Shown here: piece after piece, positions 57,062 to 64,000 of the stretch
Position numbering within the stretch: position 1 is the first letter of the stretch
How the letters are laid out: every line of letters starts with the position of its first letter
From: Citrobacter rodentium NBRC 105723 = DSM 16636
GTDB taxonomy: Bacteria > Pseudomonadota > Gammaproteobacteria > Enterobacterales > Enterobacteriaceae
Direction of reading: 5' to 3'
Length of the DNA stretch: 64,000 bases
Assembly: GCF_021278985.1 (NCBI RefSeq)
Contig: NZ_CP082833.1
Span: forward strand, 620,001-684,000
The notes under the pieces: generated by a model
The model's database searches: none
The model's input: only the letters and a program-made list of their open reading frames with translations
Told to the model about the DNA's origin: nothing
Position numbers and translations under genes: made by a program

Positions 57062-59746
57062 TTATGCGATGGTACGTTGGATTTCGATGATCTCGAACAC
57101 TTCAATCATATCGCCCACGCGAACGTCGTTGTAGTTCTTGACGCCGATACCACATTCCATGCCGTTACGGACTTCGTTGACGTCATCTTTGAAGCGGCGC
57201 AGGGACTCCAGCTCGCCTTCGTAGATAACCACGTTGTCACGCAGAACGCGGATCGGGTTGTGACGTTTGATGGTCCCTTCGGTAACCATACAGCCCGCGA
57301 TCGCACCGAATTTCGGTGATTTAAACACGTCGCGCACTTCAGCCAGACCAATGATCTGCTGTTTCAGTTCCGGAGAGAGCATACCGCTCATCGCCGCTTT
57401 CACTTCGTCGATCAGATTATAGATGACGGAGTAGTAGCGCAGATCCAGGTTTTCCGCTTCGATCACTTTACGCGCAGAAGCATCGGCACGCACGTTGAAG
57501 CCTACCAGAATGGCGTTGGAAGCCGCTGCCAGGGTCGCATCGGTTTCGGTGATGCCGCCCACGCCGGAACCGATAATCTTCACCTTCACTTCGTCGGTGG
57601 AGAGTTTCAGCAAGGAGTCGGAGATCGCTTCCACAGAACCCTGTACGTCAGCCTTCAGCACGATGTTCACTTCGTGAACTTCGCCTTCGGTCATGTTGGC
57701 GAACATGTTCTCGAGTTTCGATTTCTGCTGACGCGCCAGTTTAACTTCGCGGAATTTACCCTGACGGTACAGCGCCACTTCACGCGCTTTCTTCTCGTCA
57801 CGCACGACGGTCACTTCGTCACCGGCAGCCGGTACGCCGGACAGGCCGAGGATCTCAACCGGAATGGACGGACCTGCTTCCAGCACTTCCTGACCCAGTT
57901 CGTTACGCATCGCACGCACGCGACCATATTCGAAGCCGCACAGAACGATATCGCCCTTGTTCAGGGTACCTTCACGAACCAGAACGGTAGCAACCGGACC
58001 ACGACCTTTATCCAGGAAGGATTCGATTACCGCACCGCTCGCCATCCCTTTACGGACGGCTTTCAGTTCCAGAACTTCGGCCTGCAACAGGATCGCATCC
58101 AGCAGTTCGTCGATACCTGTACCCGCTTTTGCAGATACGTGAACGAACTGGCTTTCGCCGCCCCACTCTTCCGGCAGGATGCCGTACTGGGACAGTTCAT
58201 TCTTAACGCGATCCGGATCCGCTTCCGGCTTATCGATTTTGTTGACGGCAACCACCACCGGCACACCCGCCGCTTTCGCGTGCTGGATTGCTTCGATGGT
58301 CTGCGGCATTACGCCGTCGTCTGCCGCCACAACCAGAACCACGATATCCGTCGCCTGGGCGCCACGAGCACGCATAGAGGTAAACGCGGCGTGGCCCGGG
58401 GTATCCAGGAAAGTGATCATCCCGTTGTCAGTTTCAACGTGGTAAGCACCGATGTGCTGGGTAATGCCGCCCGCTTCGCCAGAGGCCACTTTCGTGGAGC
58501 GAATGTAGTCCAGCAGAGAGGTTTTACCGTGGTCAACGTGACCCATGATGGTCACGACCGGCGCGCGCGGTTCAGCCGCAGCGCCCGTGTCACGGTCGCT
58601 CATTACCGCTTCTTCCAGCTCGTTCTCACGACGCAGGATAACTTTGTGGCCCATCTCTTCGGCAACCAGCTGCGCAGTTTCCTGGTCGATAACCTGGTTG
58701 ATGGTCGCCATCGCACCCAGTTTCATCATCGCTTTGATGACCTGAGAGCCTTTTACCGCCATCTTGTTCGCCAGTTCGCCAACGGTGATGGTTTCACCAA
58801 TCACAACGTCACGGTTAACGGCCTGCGCAGGTTTCTGGAAGCTCTGCTGCAAAGCGGAACCTTTACGCTGTTTGCCGCCTTTACCGCCGCGAACCGCCGC
58901 ACGCGCTTCTTCGCGGTCAGCTTTAGATTCAGCGTGCTTGTTGCCTTTCTTCGCCGGACGCGCCGCTTTCGTACTGCGACTACGACTACGGCCGCCTTCC
59001 ACTTCACGATCGTTTTCGTCTTCGGCCTGGCGAGCATGCTGAGAGGTGGTGACGTGATAATCGCTGGAGTCTTCAGTCGGCTCAGCGGTATCAGTCCATT
59101 TGTTTTCTTCCGCCATGCGGCGAGCTTCTTCCGCTACGCGGCGCGCTTCTTCTTCAAGCTTGCGACGCGCTTCTTCTTCCGCTTTACGCTTCAGCTCGGC
59201 AGCTTCATTTTCACGGCGGACCTTTTCGGCCTGGGCGGTTTTGGTCATATCGTCAGTCTGTTGATTGCTCACTTTGTCTTTTTCCGCTGCTTCACGTTTC
59301 GCTTTTTCAGCAGCTTCACGCTTAGCTTGTTCTGCGGCCTCACGGTCAGCTTTTTGTTGCGCCTCGCGTTTGGCTGCTTCTTCAGCCTCACGACGGGCCT
59401 GCTCTTCCGCTTCACGCTGCGCTTGCTCTTCCGCGGCGAGACGTTCTGCTTCTTGCGGGTCGCGTTTCACAAATGTGCGCTTCTTGCGGACTTCGATTTG
59501 TACCGATTTGCTTTTTCCACCGGTACCAGGAATATTCAGGGTGCTGCGCGTTTTACGTTGCAGCGTCAGCTTATCCGGGCCGGAACCGTTTTCACGGTTC
59601 AGGTGCGCCAGTAAGGTCTGTTTTTCTTGTGCGGACACAGAGTCATCAGCAGACTTCGGGATGCCGGCATCAGCAAATTGCTGTACCAGACGATCCACGG
59701 AGGTCTGTATCTCTGCGGCCAGCGCTTTTACGGTTACATCTGTCAT
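57062..59746 (-). CDS. infB: Translation initiation factor IF-2
   Basis: An 894-aa GTPase. The N-terminal region has an IF2 N-domain and a charged Arg/Glu/Ala repeat linker; the G domain has GHVDHGKT, DTPGHAAF and NKIDK. The downstream starts for the shorter forms are present: GTG at 59272 (VSNQQTDDMTK) for IF2-2 and the ATG six codons on for IF2-3. It brings fMet-tRNA to the 30S subunit; metY at the operon head encodes that tRNA. Confidence 0.98.
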   Translation of the reverse strand: MTDVTVKALAAEIQTSVDRLVQQFADAGIPKSADDSVSAQEKQTLLAHLNRENGSGPDKLTLQRKTRSTLNIPGTGGKSKSVQIEVRKKRTFVKRDPQEAERLAAEEQAQREAEEQARREAEEAAKREAQQKADREAAEQAKREAAEKAKREAAEKDKVSNQQTDDMTKTAQAEKVRRENEAAELKRKAEEEARRKLEEEARRVAEEARRMAEENKWTDTAEPTEDSSDYHVTTSQHARQAEDENDREVEGGRSRSRSTKAARPAKKGNKHAESKADREEARAAVRGGKGGKQRKGSALQQSFQKPAQAVNRDVVIGETITVGELANKMAVKGSQVIKAMMKLGAMATINQVIDQETAQLVAEEMGHKVILRRENELEEAVMSDRDTGAAAEPRAPVVTIMGHVDHGKTSLLDYIRSTKVASGEAGGITQHIGAYHVETDNGMITFLDTPGHAAFTSMRARGAQATDIVVLVVAADDGVMPQTIEAIQHAKAAGVPVVVAVNKIDKPEADPDRVKNELSQYGILPEEWGGESQFVHVSAKAGTGIDELLDAILLQAEVLELKAVRKGMASGAVIESFLDKGRGPVATVLVREGTLNKGDIVLCGFEYGRVRAMRNELGQEVLEAGPSIPVEILGLSGVPAAGDEVTVVRDEKKAREVALYRQGKFREVKLARQQKSKLENMFANMTEGEVHEVNIVLKADVQGSVEAISDSLLKLSTDEVKVKIIGSGVGGITETDATLAAASNAILVGFNVRADASARKVIEAENLDLRYYSVIYNLIDEVKAAMSGMLSPELKQQIIGLAEVRDVFKSPKFGAIAGCMVTEGTIKRHNPIRVLRDNVVIYEGELESLRRFKDDVNEVRNGMECGIGVKNYNDVRVGDMIEVFEIIEIQRTIA

Positions 59747-59770
59747 GCTGTTCCTTCCTGCTACAGTTTA

Positions 59771-61258
59771 TTACGCTTCGTCGCCGAACCAGCAAATATT
59801 ACGGGCAGCCATAATCAGCTCACCGGCTTTTTCGTCGGTCAACCCTTCAATATCAGCCAGATCATCAATGCCCTGTTCGGCGAGATCTTCCAGCGTACAA
59901 ACACCACGGGCAGCCAGTTTGAAGGCCAGTTCACGATTCATGCCTTCCAGATTCAGCAGATCGTCAGCCGGTTTGTTATCACCGAGGCTTTCTTCCTGGG
60001 CCAGTGCCAGAGTGGTCAGTGCGTTTTTCGCGCGCTCGCGCAGCGCTTCAACGGTCGGCTCGTCAAGGCCATCAATTTCCAGCAGTTCTTTCATTGGCAC
60101 GTAGGCCAGTTCTTCCAGCGTTGAGAAACCTTCTTCAACCAGAACTGTTGCGAACTCTTCATCAATATCAAGATATTTGGTGAAGGTATCGATGGCGGCA
60201 TGTGCTTCAGCCTGATGTTTTGCCTGGAGGTCATCAACGGTCATCACGTTGAGTTCCCAACCGCTCAGTTGCGAAGCCAGGCGGACGTTCTGACCGTTAC
60301 GTCCAATAGCTTGCGCCAGATTACCGGCTTCAACGGCGATATCCATGGTGTGTTTATCTTCATCCACCACGATAGACGCGACGTCAGCAGGCGCCATTGC
60401 GTTAATCACGAACTGCGCCGGGTTATCGTCCCACAGAACGATATCGATACGCTCGCCGCCCAGTTCGGTAGAAACCGCCTGCACGCGCGCGCCGCGCATA
60501 CCAACGCAGGCGCCGACCGGGTCGATACGCTTGTCGTTGGTTTTCACCGCGATTTTCGCACGGGAGCCCGGATCGCGAGCCGCCGCTTTAATTTCAATCA
60601 CTTCTTCGCCGATTTCCGGCACTTCAATGCGGAACAGTTCCACCAGCATTTCCGGTTTGGAACGGGTCACGAACAGCTGCGCGCCGCGCGCTTCCGGACG
60701 AACGGCGTACAATACGCCGCGAATACGGTCGCCCGGGCGGAAGTTTTCGCGCGGCAGCATATCTTCACGCAGGATCACCGCTTCAGCGTTGTTGCCGAGA
60801 TCCAAAGAGATGTTGTCGCGGTTTACTTTCTTCACCACGCCGGTGATGATTTCGCCTTCGTGTTCACGGAACTGATCGACCACCATCGCGCGTTCAGCTT
60901 CACGCACCTTCTGCACGATAACCTGCTTCGCCGTCTGGGTCGTGATGCGGTCAAAGGTGACAGATTCAATCTGATCTTCAACATAGCCGCCCAGGTTCAG
61001 GCTTTCATCTTCAAAACGCGCGGCTTCAAGGGTAATTTCTTTCGTCGGCTGGGTCACTTCTTCCACAATCAGCCAGCGACGGAAGGTGTCGAAATCACCG
61101 CTCTTACGATCGATCTCAACGCGCACGTCGATCTCTTGTTCATACTTCTTCTTTGTTGCTGTAGCCAGCGCACTTTCCAGCGCTTCAAAAATTTTCTCGC
61201 GTGGCAGCGCCTTTTCGTTGGATACGGCTTCAACAACAGCCAAAATTTCTTTGTTCAT
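59771..61258 (-). CDS. nusA: Transcription termination/antitermination factor NusA
   Basis: A 495-aa protein: N-terminal RNAP-binding domain (MNKEILAVVEAVSNEKALPR), S1 (EGEIITGVVKKVNRDNISLD), two KH domains (VGACVGMRGARVQAVSTELG; AQAIGRNGQNVRLASQLSGW) and two acidic repeats at the C-terminus. It enhances pausing and rho-independent termination, and takes part in rrn antitermination. Confidence 0.98.
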   Translation of the reverse strand: MNKEILAVVEAVSNEKALPREKIFEALESALATATKKKYEQEIDVRVEIDRKSGDFDTFRRWLIVEEVTQPTKEITLEAARFEDESLNLGGYVEDQIESVTFDRITTQTAKQVIVQKVREAERAMVVDQFREHEGEIITGVVKKVNRDNISLDLGNNAEAVILREDMLPRENFRPGDRIRGVLYAVRPEARGAQLFVTRSKPEMLVELFRIEVPEIGEEVIEIKAAARDPGSRAKIAVKTNDKRIDPVGACVGMRGARVQAVSTELGGERIDIVLWDDNPAQFVINAMAPADVASIVVDEDKHTMDIAVEAGNLAQAIGRNGQNVRLASQLSGWELNVMTVDDLQAKHQAEAHAAIDTFTKYLDIDEEFATVLVEEGFSTLEELAYVPMKELLEIDGLDEPTVEALRERAKNALTTLALAQEESLGDNKPADDLLNLEGMNRELAFKLAARGVCTLEDLAEQGIDDLADIEGLTDEKAGELIMAARNICWFGDEA

Positions 61259-61286
61259 CGCGGGCTTTTCACCTCAATCCAGACTG

Positions 61287-61739
61287 TTAAAAGTGGGGAA
61301 CCAGGTTCGCCTTCTGGATGTTACTCAGCGCGAACACTTCATCTTTTCCTTCGACTGCGACAGTGATCATTTCACCGTCCACCGCTTTGATAACGCCCTG
61401 CCATTTACGACGGTTCTGCACCGCCATACGCAGCACCAGCGAAACTTCTTCCCCCAGGAAACGCGCATAGTGTTCAGCAGTAAACAACGGGCGGTCGAGA
61501 CCCGGTGAGGAGACTTCCAGGTTGTAAGCCACAGTAATCGGATCTTCTACGTCCATTACCGCGCTGACCTGGTGGCTCACATCAGCACAATCATCAACAT
61601 TGATGCCATCTTCACTATCAATATAGATGCGCAGTGTGGATGTGCGACCGCGGATAAATTCGATGCCGACCAACTCGTAACCCAGGGCTTCGACCGGTGC
61701 TGTAATCATCTCTGTTAATTTTTGCTCTAATGTGGACAA
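61287..61739 (-). CDS. rimP: Ribosome maturation factor RimP
   Basis: A 150-aa protein (YhbC). TTG start at 61739 (STLEQKLTEMITAPVEALGY) behind GGGGGTGG; another in-frame TTG lies four codons upstream. Conserved: ELVGIEFIRGRTSTLRIYID and VSSPGLDRPLFTAEHYARFL. It helps 30S assembly with S19. First protein gene after metY. Confidence 0.96.
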   Translation of the reverse strand: MSTLEQKLTEMITAPVEALGYELVGIEFIRGRTSTLRIYIDSEDGINVDDCADVSHQVSAVMDVEDPITVAYNLEVSSPGLDRPLFTAEHYARFLGEEVSLVLRMAVQNRRKWQGVIKAVDGEMITVAVEGKDEVFALSNIQKANLVPHF

Positions 61740-61756
61740 GCCCACCCCCAAGACAT

Positions 61757-61776
61757 AAAAAAAGGGCCTAAAGCCC
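61757..61776 (-). terminator. Second terminator in the metY-rimP leader
   Basis: GGGCTTTAGGCCC-type hairpin (GGGC/GCCC with a short loop) followed by seven T on minus, directly before the rimP start. Together with the next one it makes a two-step attenuator that NusA, made downstream, could modulate. Confidence 0.75.
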
Positions 61777-61798
61777 AGTTATTCTGTAGTCAGATAAC

Positions 61799-61821
61799 AA
61801 AAAACCCCGATAAATCGGGGC
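61799..61821 (-). terminator. First terminator after metY
   Basis: GCCCCGATTTATCGGGG followed by TTTTTT on minus, 126 bp after metY. It partially ends tRNA transcripts and lets the rest enter rimP-nusA-infB. Confidence 0.88.
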
Positions 61822-61946
61822 TTTAGATAACTGAACCCTATAACCGCAACTGCGGTCTGGAGAACCTTCCGAAAGAATTTTTTTCAAATCCTGCTACGAA
61901 GGCCTAAGTCTTCACAGTATATTTGAAAAAGAACTCTAAGGGAAAG

Positions 61947-62023
<77 letters not shown>

Positions 62024-62230
62024 CCTGAAACGTGGCAAATTTTACTCGTTTTGGGTAAAAGATGCAAACACTGTTGGGATTTGGTACCAAAGACGGGACG
62101 TAAAATCTGCTGCCATTATAATGACTAATTTCCCATTGTGTCAACCACTGTTCATGGCGTGTCGCGCCCGCCAGCCCGGCGTTTTTACGGAAAAAAACAC
62201 GAAACGCTTCCTGTCTCGTAAAAAAGATGA

Positions 62231-62268
62231 TTAAATGAAAACTCATTTATTTTGCATAAAAATGCACT
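62231..62268 (+). promoter_or_regulatory. ARG boxes upstream of argG
   Basis: TTTGCATAAAAATGCACT (62251-62268) is a clear ArgR half-pair with TGCAT/ATGCA arms; TTAAATGAAAACTCATTT (62231-62248) is a weaker neighbour at the normal spacing. They lie 50-90 bp before the argG ATG, so ArgR with arginine should repress argG. The rest of the 296-bp gap holds the metY promoter on the other strand. Confidence 0.8.
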
Positions 62269-62319
62269 GAGAGCAGAAAACCGATCTCATCATCAGTCTA
62301 CCAAGCAGGGTTTTATTTT

Positions 62320-63663
62320 ATGACGACGATTCTCAAGCATCTTCCCGTAGGTCAACGTATTGGCATCGCTTTTTCCGGCGGCCTGGACACCAGCGCTGCG
62401 CTACTGTGGATGCGACAAAAAGGGGCTGTCCCATATGCATATACTGCGAATCTGGGCCAGCCAGACGAGGACGATTATGATGCGATTCCTCGTCGTGCAA
62501 TGGAATATGGCGCAGAGAACGCTCGCCTGATCGACTGCCGTAAACAACTGGTTGCCGAAGGTATCGCGGCGATTCAGTGTGGCGCATTCCATAACACCAC
62601 CGGCGGCCTCACCTATTTCAATACCACCCCTCTGGGACGTGCGGTAACCGGCACGATGCTGGTTGCGGCAATGAAAGAAGACGGCGTCCATATCTGGGGC
62701 GATGGCAGTACCTATAAAGGAAACGATATTGAACGTTTCTATCGCTATGGCCTGCTGACCAACGCCGAGCTGCAGATTTACAAACCCTGGCTGGATACCG
62801 ACTTTATTGATGAGCTGGGCGGTCGCCATGAGATGTCTGAATTTATGGCAGCCTGCGGATTTGACTACAAAATGTCGGTCGAAAAAGCCTACTCCACCGA
62901 CTCCAACATGCTCGGCGCCACGCACGAAGCCAAAGATCTGGAATACCTTAACTCCAGCGTCAAGATCGTTAACCCCATCATGGGCGTGAAGTTCTGGGAT
63001 GAAAACGTCAGGATCCCGGCGGAAGAAGTGACCGTGCGTTTTGAACAGGGTCATCCGGTCGCCCTGAACGGTAAAACGTTCAGCGACGATGTGGAAATGA
63101 TGCTGGAAGCGAACCGCATTGGCGGCCGCCACGGTCTCGGCATGAGCGACCAGATTGAAAACCGGATCATTGAAGCCAAAAGCCGCGGCATCTATGAAGC
63201 CCCGGGGATGGCGCTGCTGCACATCGCCTATGAGCGTCTGCTGACCGGCATTCACAACGAAGACACCATCGAACAGTATCACGCCCATGGCCGTCAGTTA
63301 GGCCGTCTGCTGTATCAGGGTCGCTGGTTCGACTCCCAGGCGCTGATGCTGCGCGATGGTCTGCAACGCTGGGTCGCCAGCCAGATCACCGGCGAAGTGA
63401 CGCTGGAACTGCGCCGCGGCAACGACTATTCCATCCTGAATACGGTATCGGATAATCTGACCTACAAACCAGAACGTCTGACGATGGAGAAAGGCGACTC
63501 GGTCTTCTCCCCGGACGACCGTATCGGTCAGCTGACCATGCGTAACCTGGATATTACCGATACCCGTGAGAAGCTGTTCGGCTATGCCCGGTCTGGTTTG
63601 TTGACCGCCTCTTCCGCCACCGGTCTGCCGCAGGTAGAGAATCTGGAAAACAAAGCGAAGTAA
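62320..63663 (+). CDS. argG: Argininosuccinate synthase
   Basis: A 447-aa enzyme, full length. ATP-pyrophosphatase loop GIAFSGGLDTSAALLWM; citrulline/aspartate-binding blocks TGGLTYFNTTPLGRAVTGTM and STYKGNDIERFYRYGLLTNA. It joins citrulline and aspartate using ATP, the seventh step of arginine biosynthesis. Confidence 0.98.
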   Translation: MTTILKHLPVGQRIGIAFSGGLDTSAALLWMRQKGAVPYAYTANLGQPDEDDYDAIPRRAMEYGAENARLIDCRKQLVAEGIAAIQCGAFHNTTGGLTYFNTTPLGRAVTGTMLVAAMKEDGVHIWGDGSTYKGNDIERFYRYGLLTNAELQIYKPWLDTDFIDELGGRHEMSEFMAACGFDYKMSVEKAYSTDSNMLGATHEAKDLEYLNSSVKIVNPIMGVKFWDENVRIPAEEVTVRFEQGHPVALNGKTFSDDVEMMLEANRIGGRHGLGMSDQIENRIIEAKSRGIYEAPGMALLHIAYERLLTGIHNEDTIEQYHAHGRQLGRLLYQGRWFDSQALMLRDGLQRWVASQITGEVTLELRRGNDYSILNTVSDNLTYKPERLTMEKGDSVFSPDDRIGQLTMRNLDITDTREKLFGYARSGLLTASSATGLPQVENLENKAK

Positions 63664-63772
63664 CGATACAAGCGAAGCCTGATGGCGGTAAGTCGGATAC
63701 GGATTTCACCTCTCTATCCGATACTTAGCAGAAGTCAGGCGGCACAATAGCTATCGAAATTGCGACAAATAC

Positions 63773-63807
63773 ATCCCCTTCTGCCATGCGGAGGGGATTT
63801 ATTTTTG
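63773..63807 (+). terminator. argG terminator
   Basis: ATCCCCTTCTGCCATGCGGA folding with GGGGAT, then TTATTTTTG, about 110 bp after the argG stop. The 109 bp in front contain no other recognised signal. Confidence 0.75.
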
Positions 63808-64000
63808 CACAGGATAATAAATCAAAAATAAATAACTTTAATATATAACTTCAAATAAATAACCCCACCGCTAATATTCAGACTTTATAAATACCTCTTC
63901 ATTCGTTTTTAAAATAGCACTTTGCTATTCTCACCATGGCTATTTGCCAATACCAACAATAAATTAATATGTTTTATTGATAATTAATAAGGATATTGTA
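63808..64000. other. AT-rich non-coding stretch at the right edge
   Basis: Very AT-rich with many stop codons in all frames and short palindromes (CTTTGCTATT, AATTAATAT). It ends TAATAAGGATATTGTA, which looks like a ribosome-binding site (AAGGA) for a gene starting just beyond the window. Probably the promoter/leader of a horizontally acquired or strain-specific gene on plus. Confidence 0.5.

Overview
The window is enterobacterial chromosome from a Citrobacter/Salmonella/Escherichia-type genome; genus is inferred, not proven. The evidence is the exact rsmI-lpoA-yraN-diaA-dolP, yraQ-yhbW and metY-rimP-nusA-infB-rbfA-truB-rpsO-pnp-nlpI-yrbN-deaD gene orders and REP sequences between operons. 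gatD-gatR lying next to rsmI is an arrangement I associate with Salmonella and Citrobacter rather than E. coli K-12. No rRNA is present; the only canonical tRNA is metY.

Positions 1-34148 are a Mu-like transposable prophage lying on the minus strand and cut by the left edge of the window inside a tail-fibre gene. Reading from its left end at 34148 towards 1, it has: three transposase end-binding repeats; a plus-strand repressor divergent from ner across a dyad operator; transposase A and activator B; about a dozen small semi-essential early genes including gam and gemA, many of unknown function; one Mor/C-type activator; a lysis cassette (SAR endolysin, a one-helix small ORF, Rz/Rz1); DNA packaging (small and large terminase, portal, F); head genes (G, protease I with internal scaffold Z, major head T); and contractile-tail genes in Mu order (gp35 to gp48) with a conserved -2 frameshift in the tail-assembly chaperone. 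An IS4-family element (22485-23914, 11-bp target duplication) has split the rho-independent terminator after gemA.

The prophage end lies inside gatD (galactitol-1-phosphate dehydrogenase), leaving a 3' fragment next to intact gatR. The chromosome then runs: rsmI (minus); lpoA, yraN, diaA and dolP (plus); yraQ and yraR (minus); yhbO; yhbP; yhbQ; yhbS and ubiT (minus); ubiU and ubiV (plus); yhbW; mtr (minus, with a TrpR operator). Next is the large minus-strand transcription/translation operon from metY to deaD. argG follows on the plus strand with ARG boxes, and the window ends in an AT-rich non-coding stretch.

Points that deserve a second look: a tRNA-like fold on the plus strand between phage genes F and G, with a UNCG-capped hairpin in place of the anticodon arm; two perfect dyads in front of late gene blocks; the IS insertion into a terminator; a plus-strand small gene convergent with the early operon; an antisense terminator between A and B; a four-CxxC 46-residue zinc-ribbon gene; and a candidate endolysin-release peptide.
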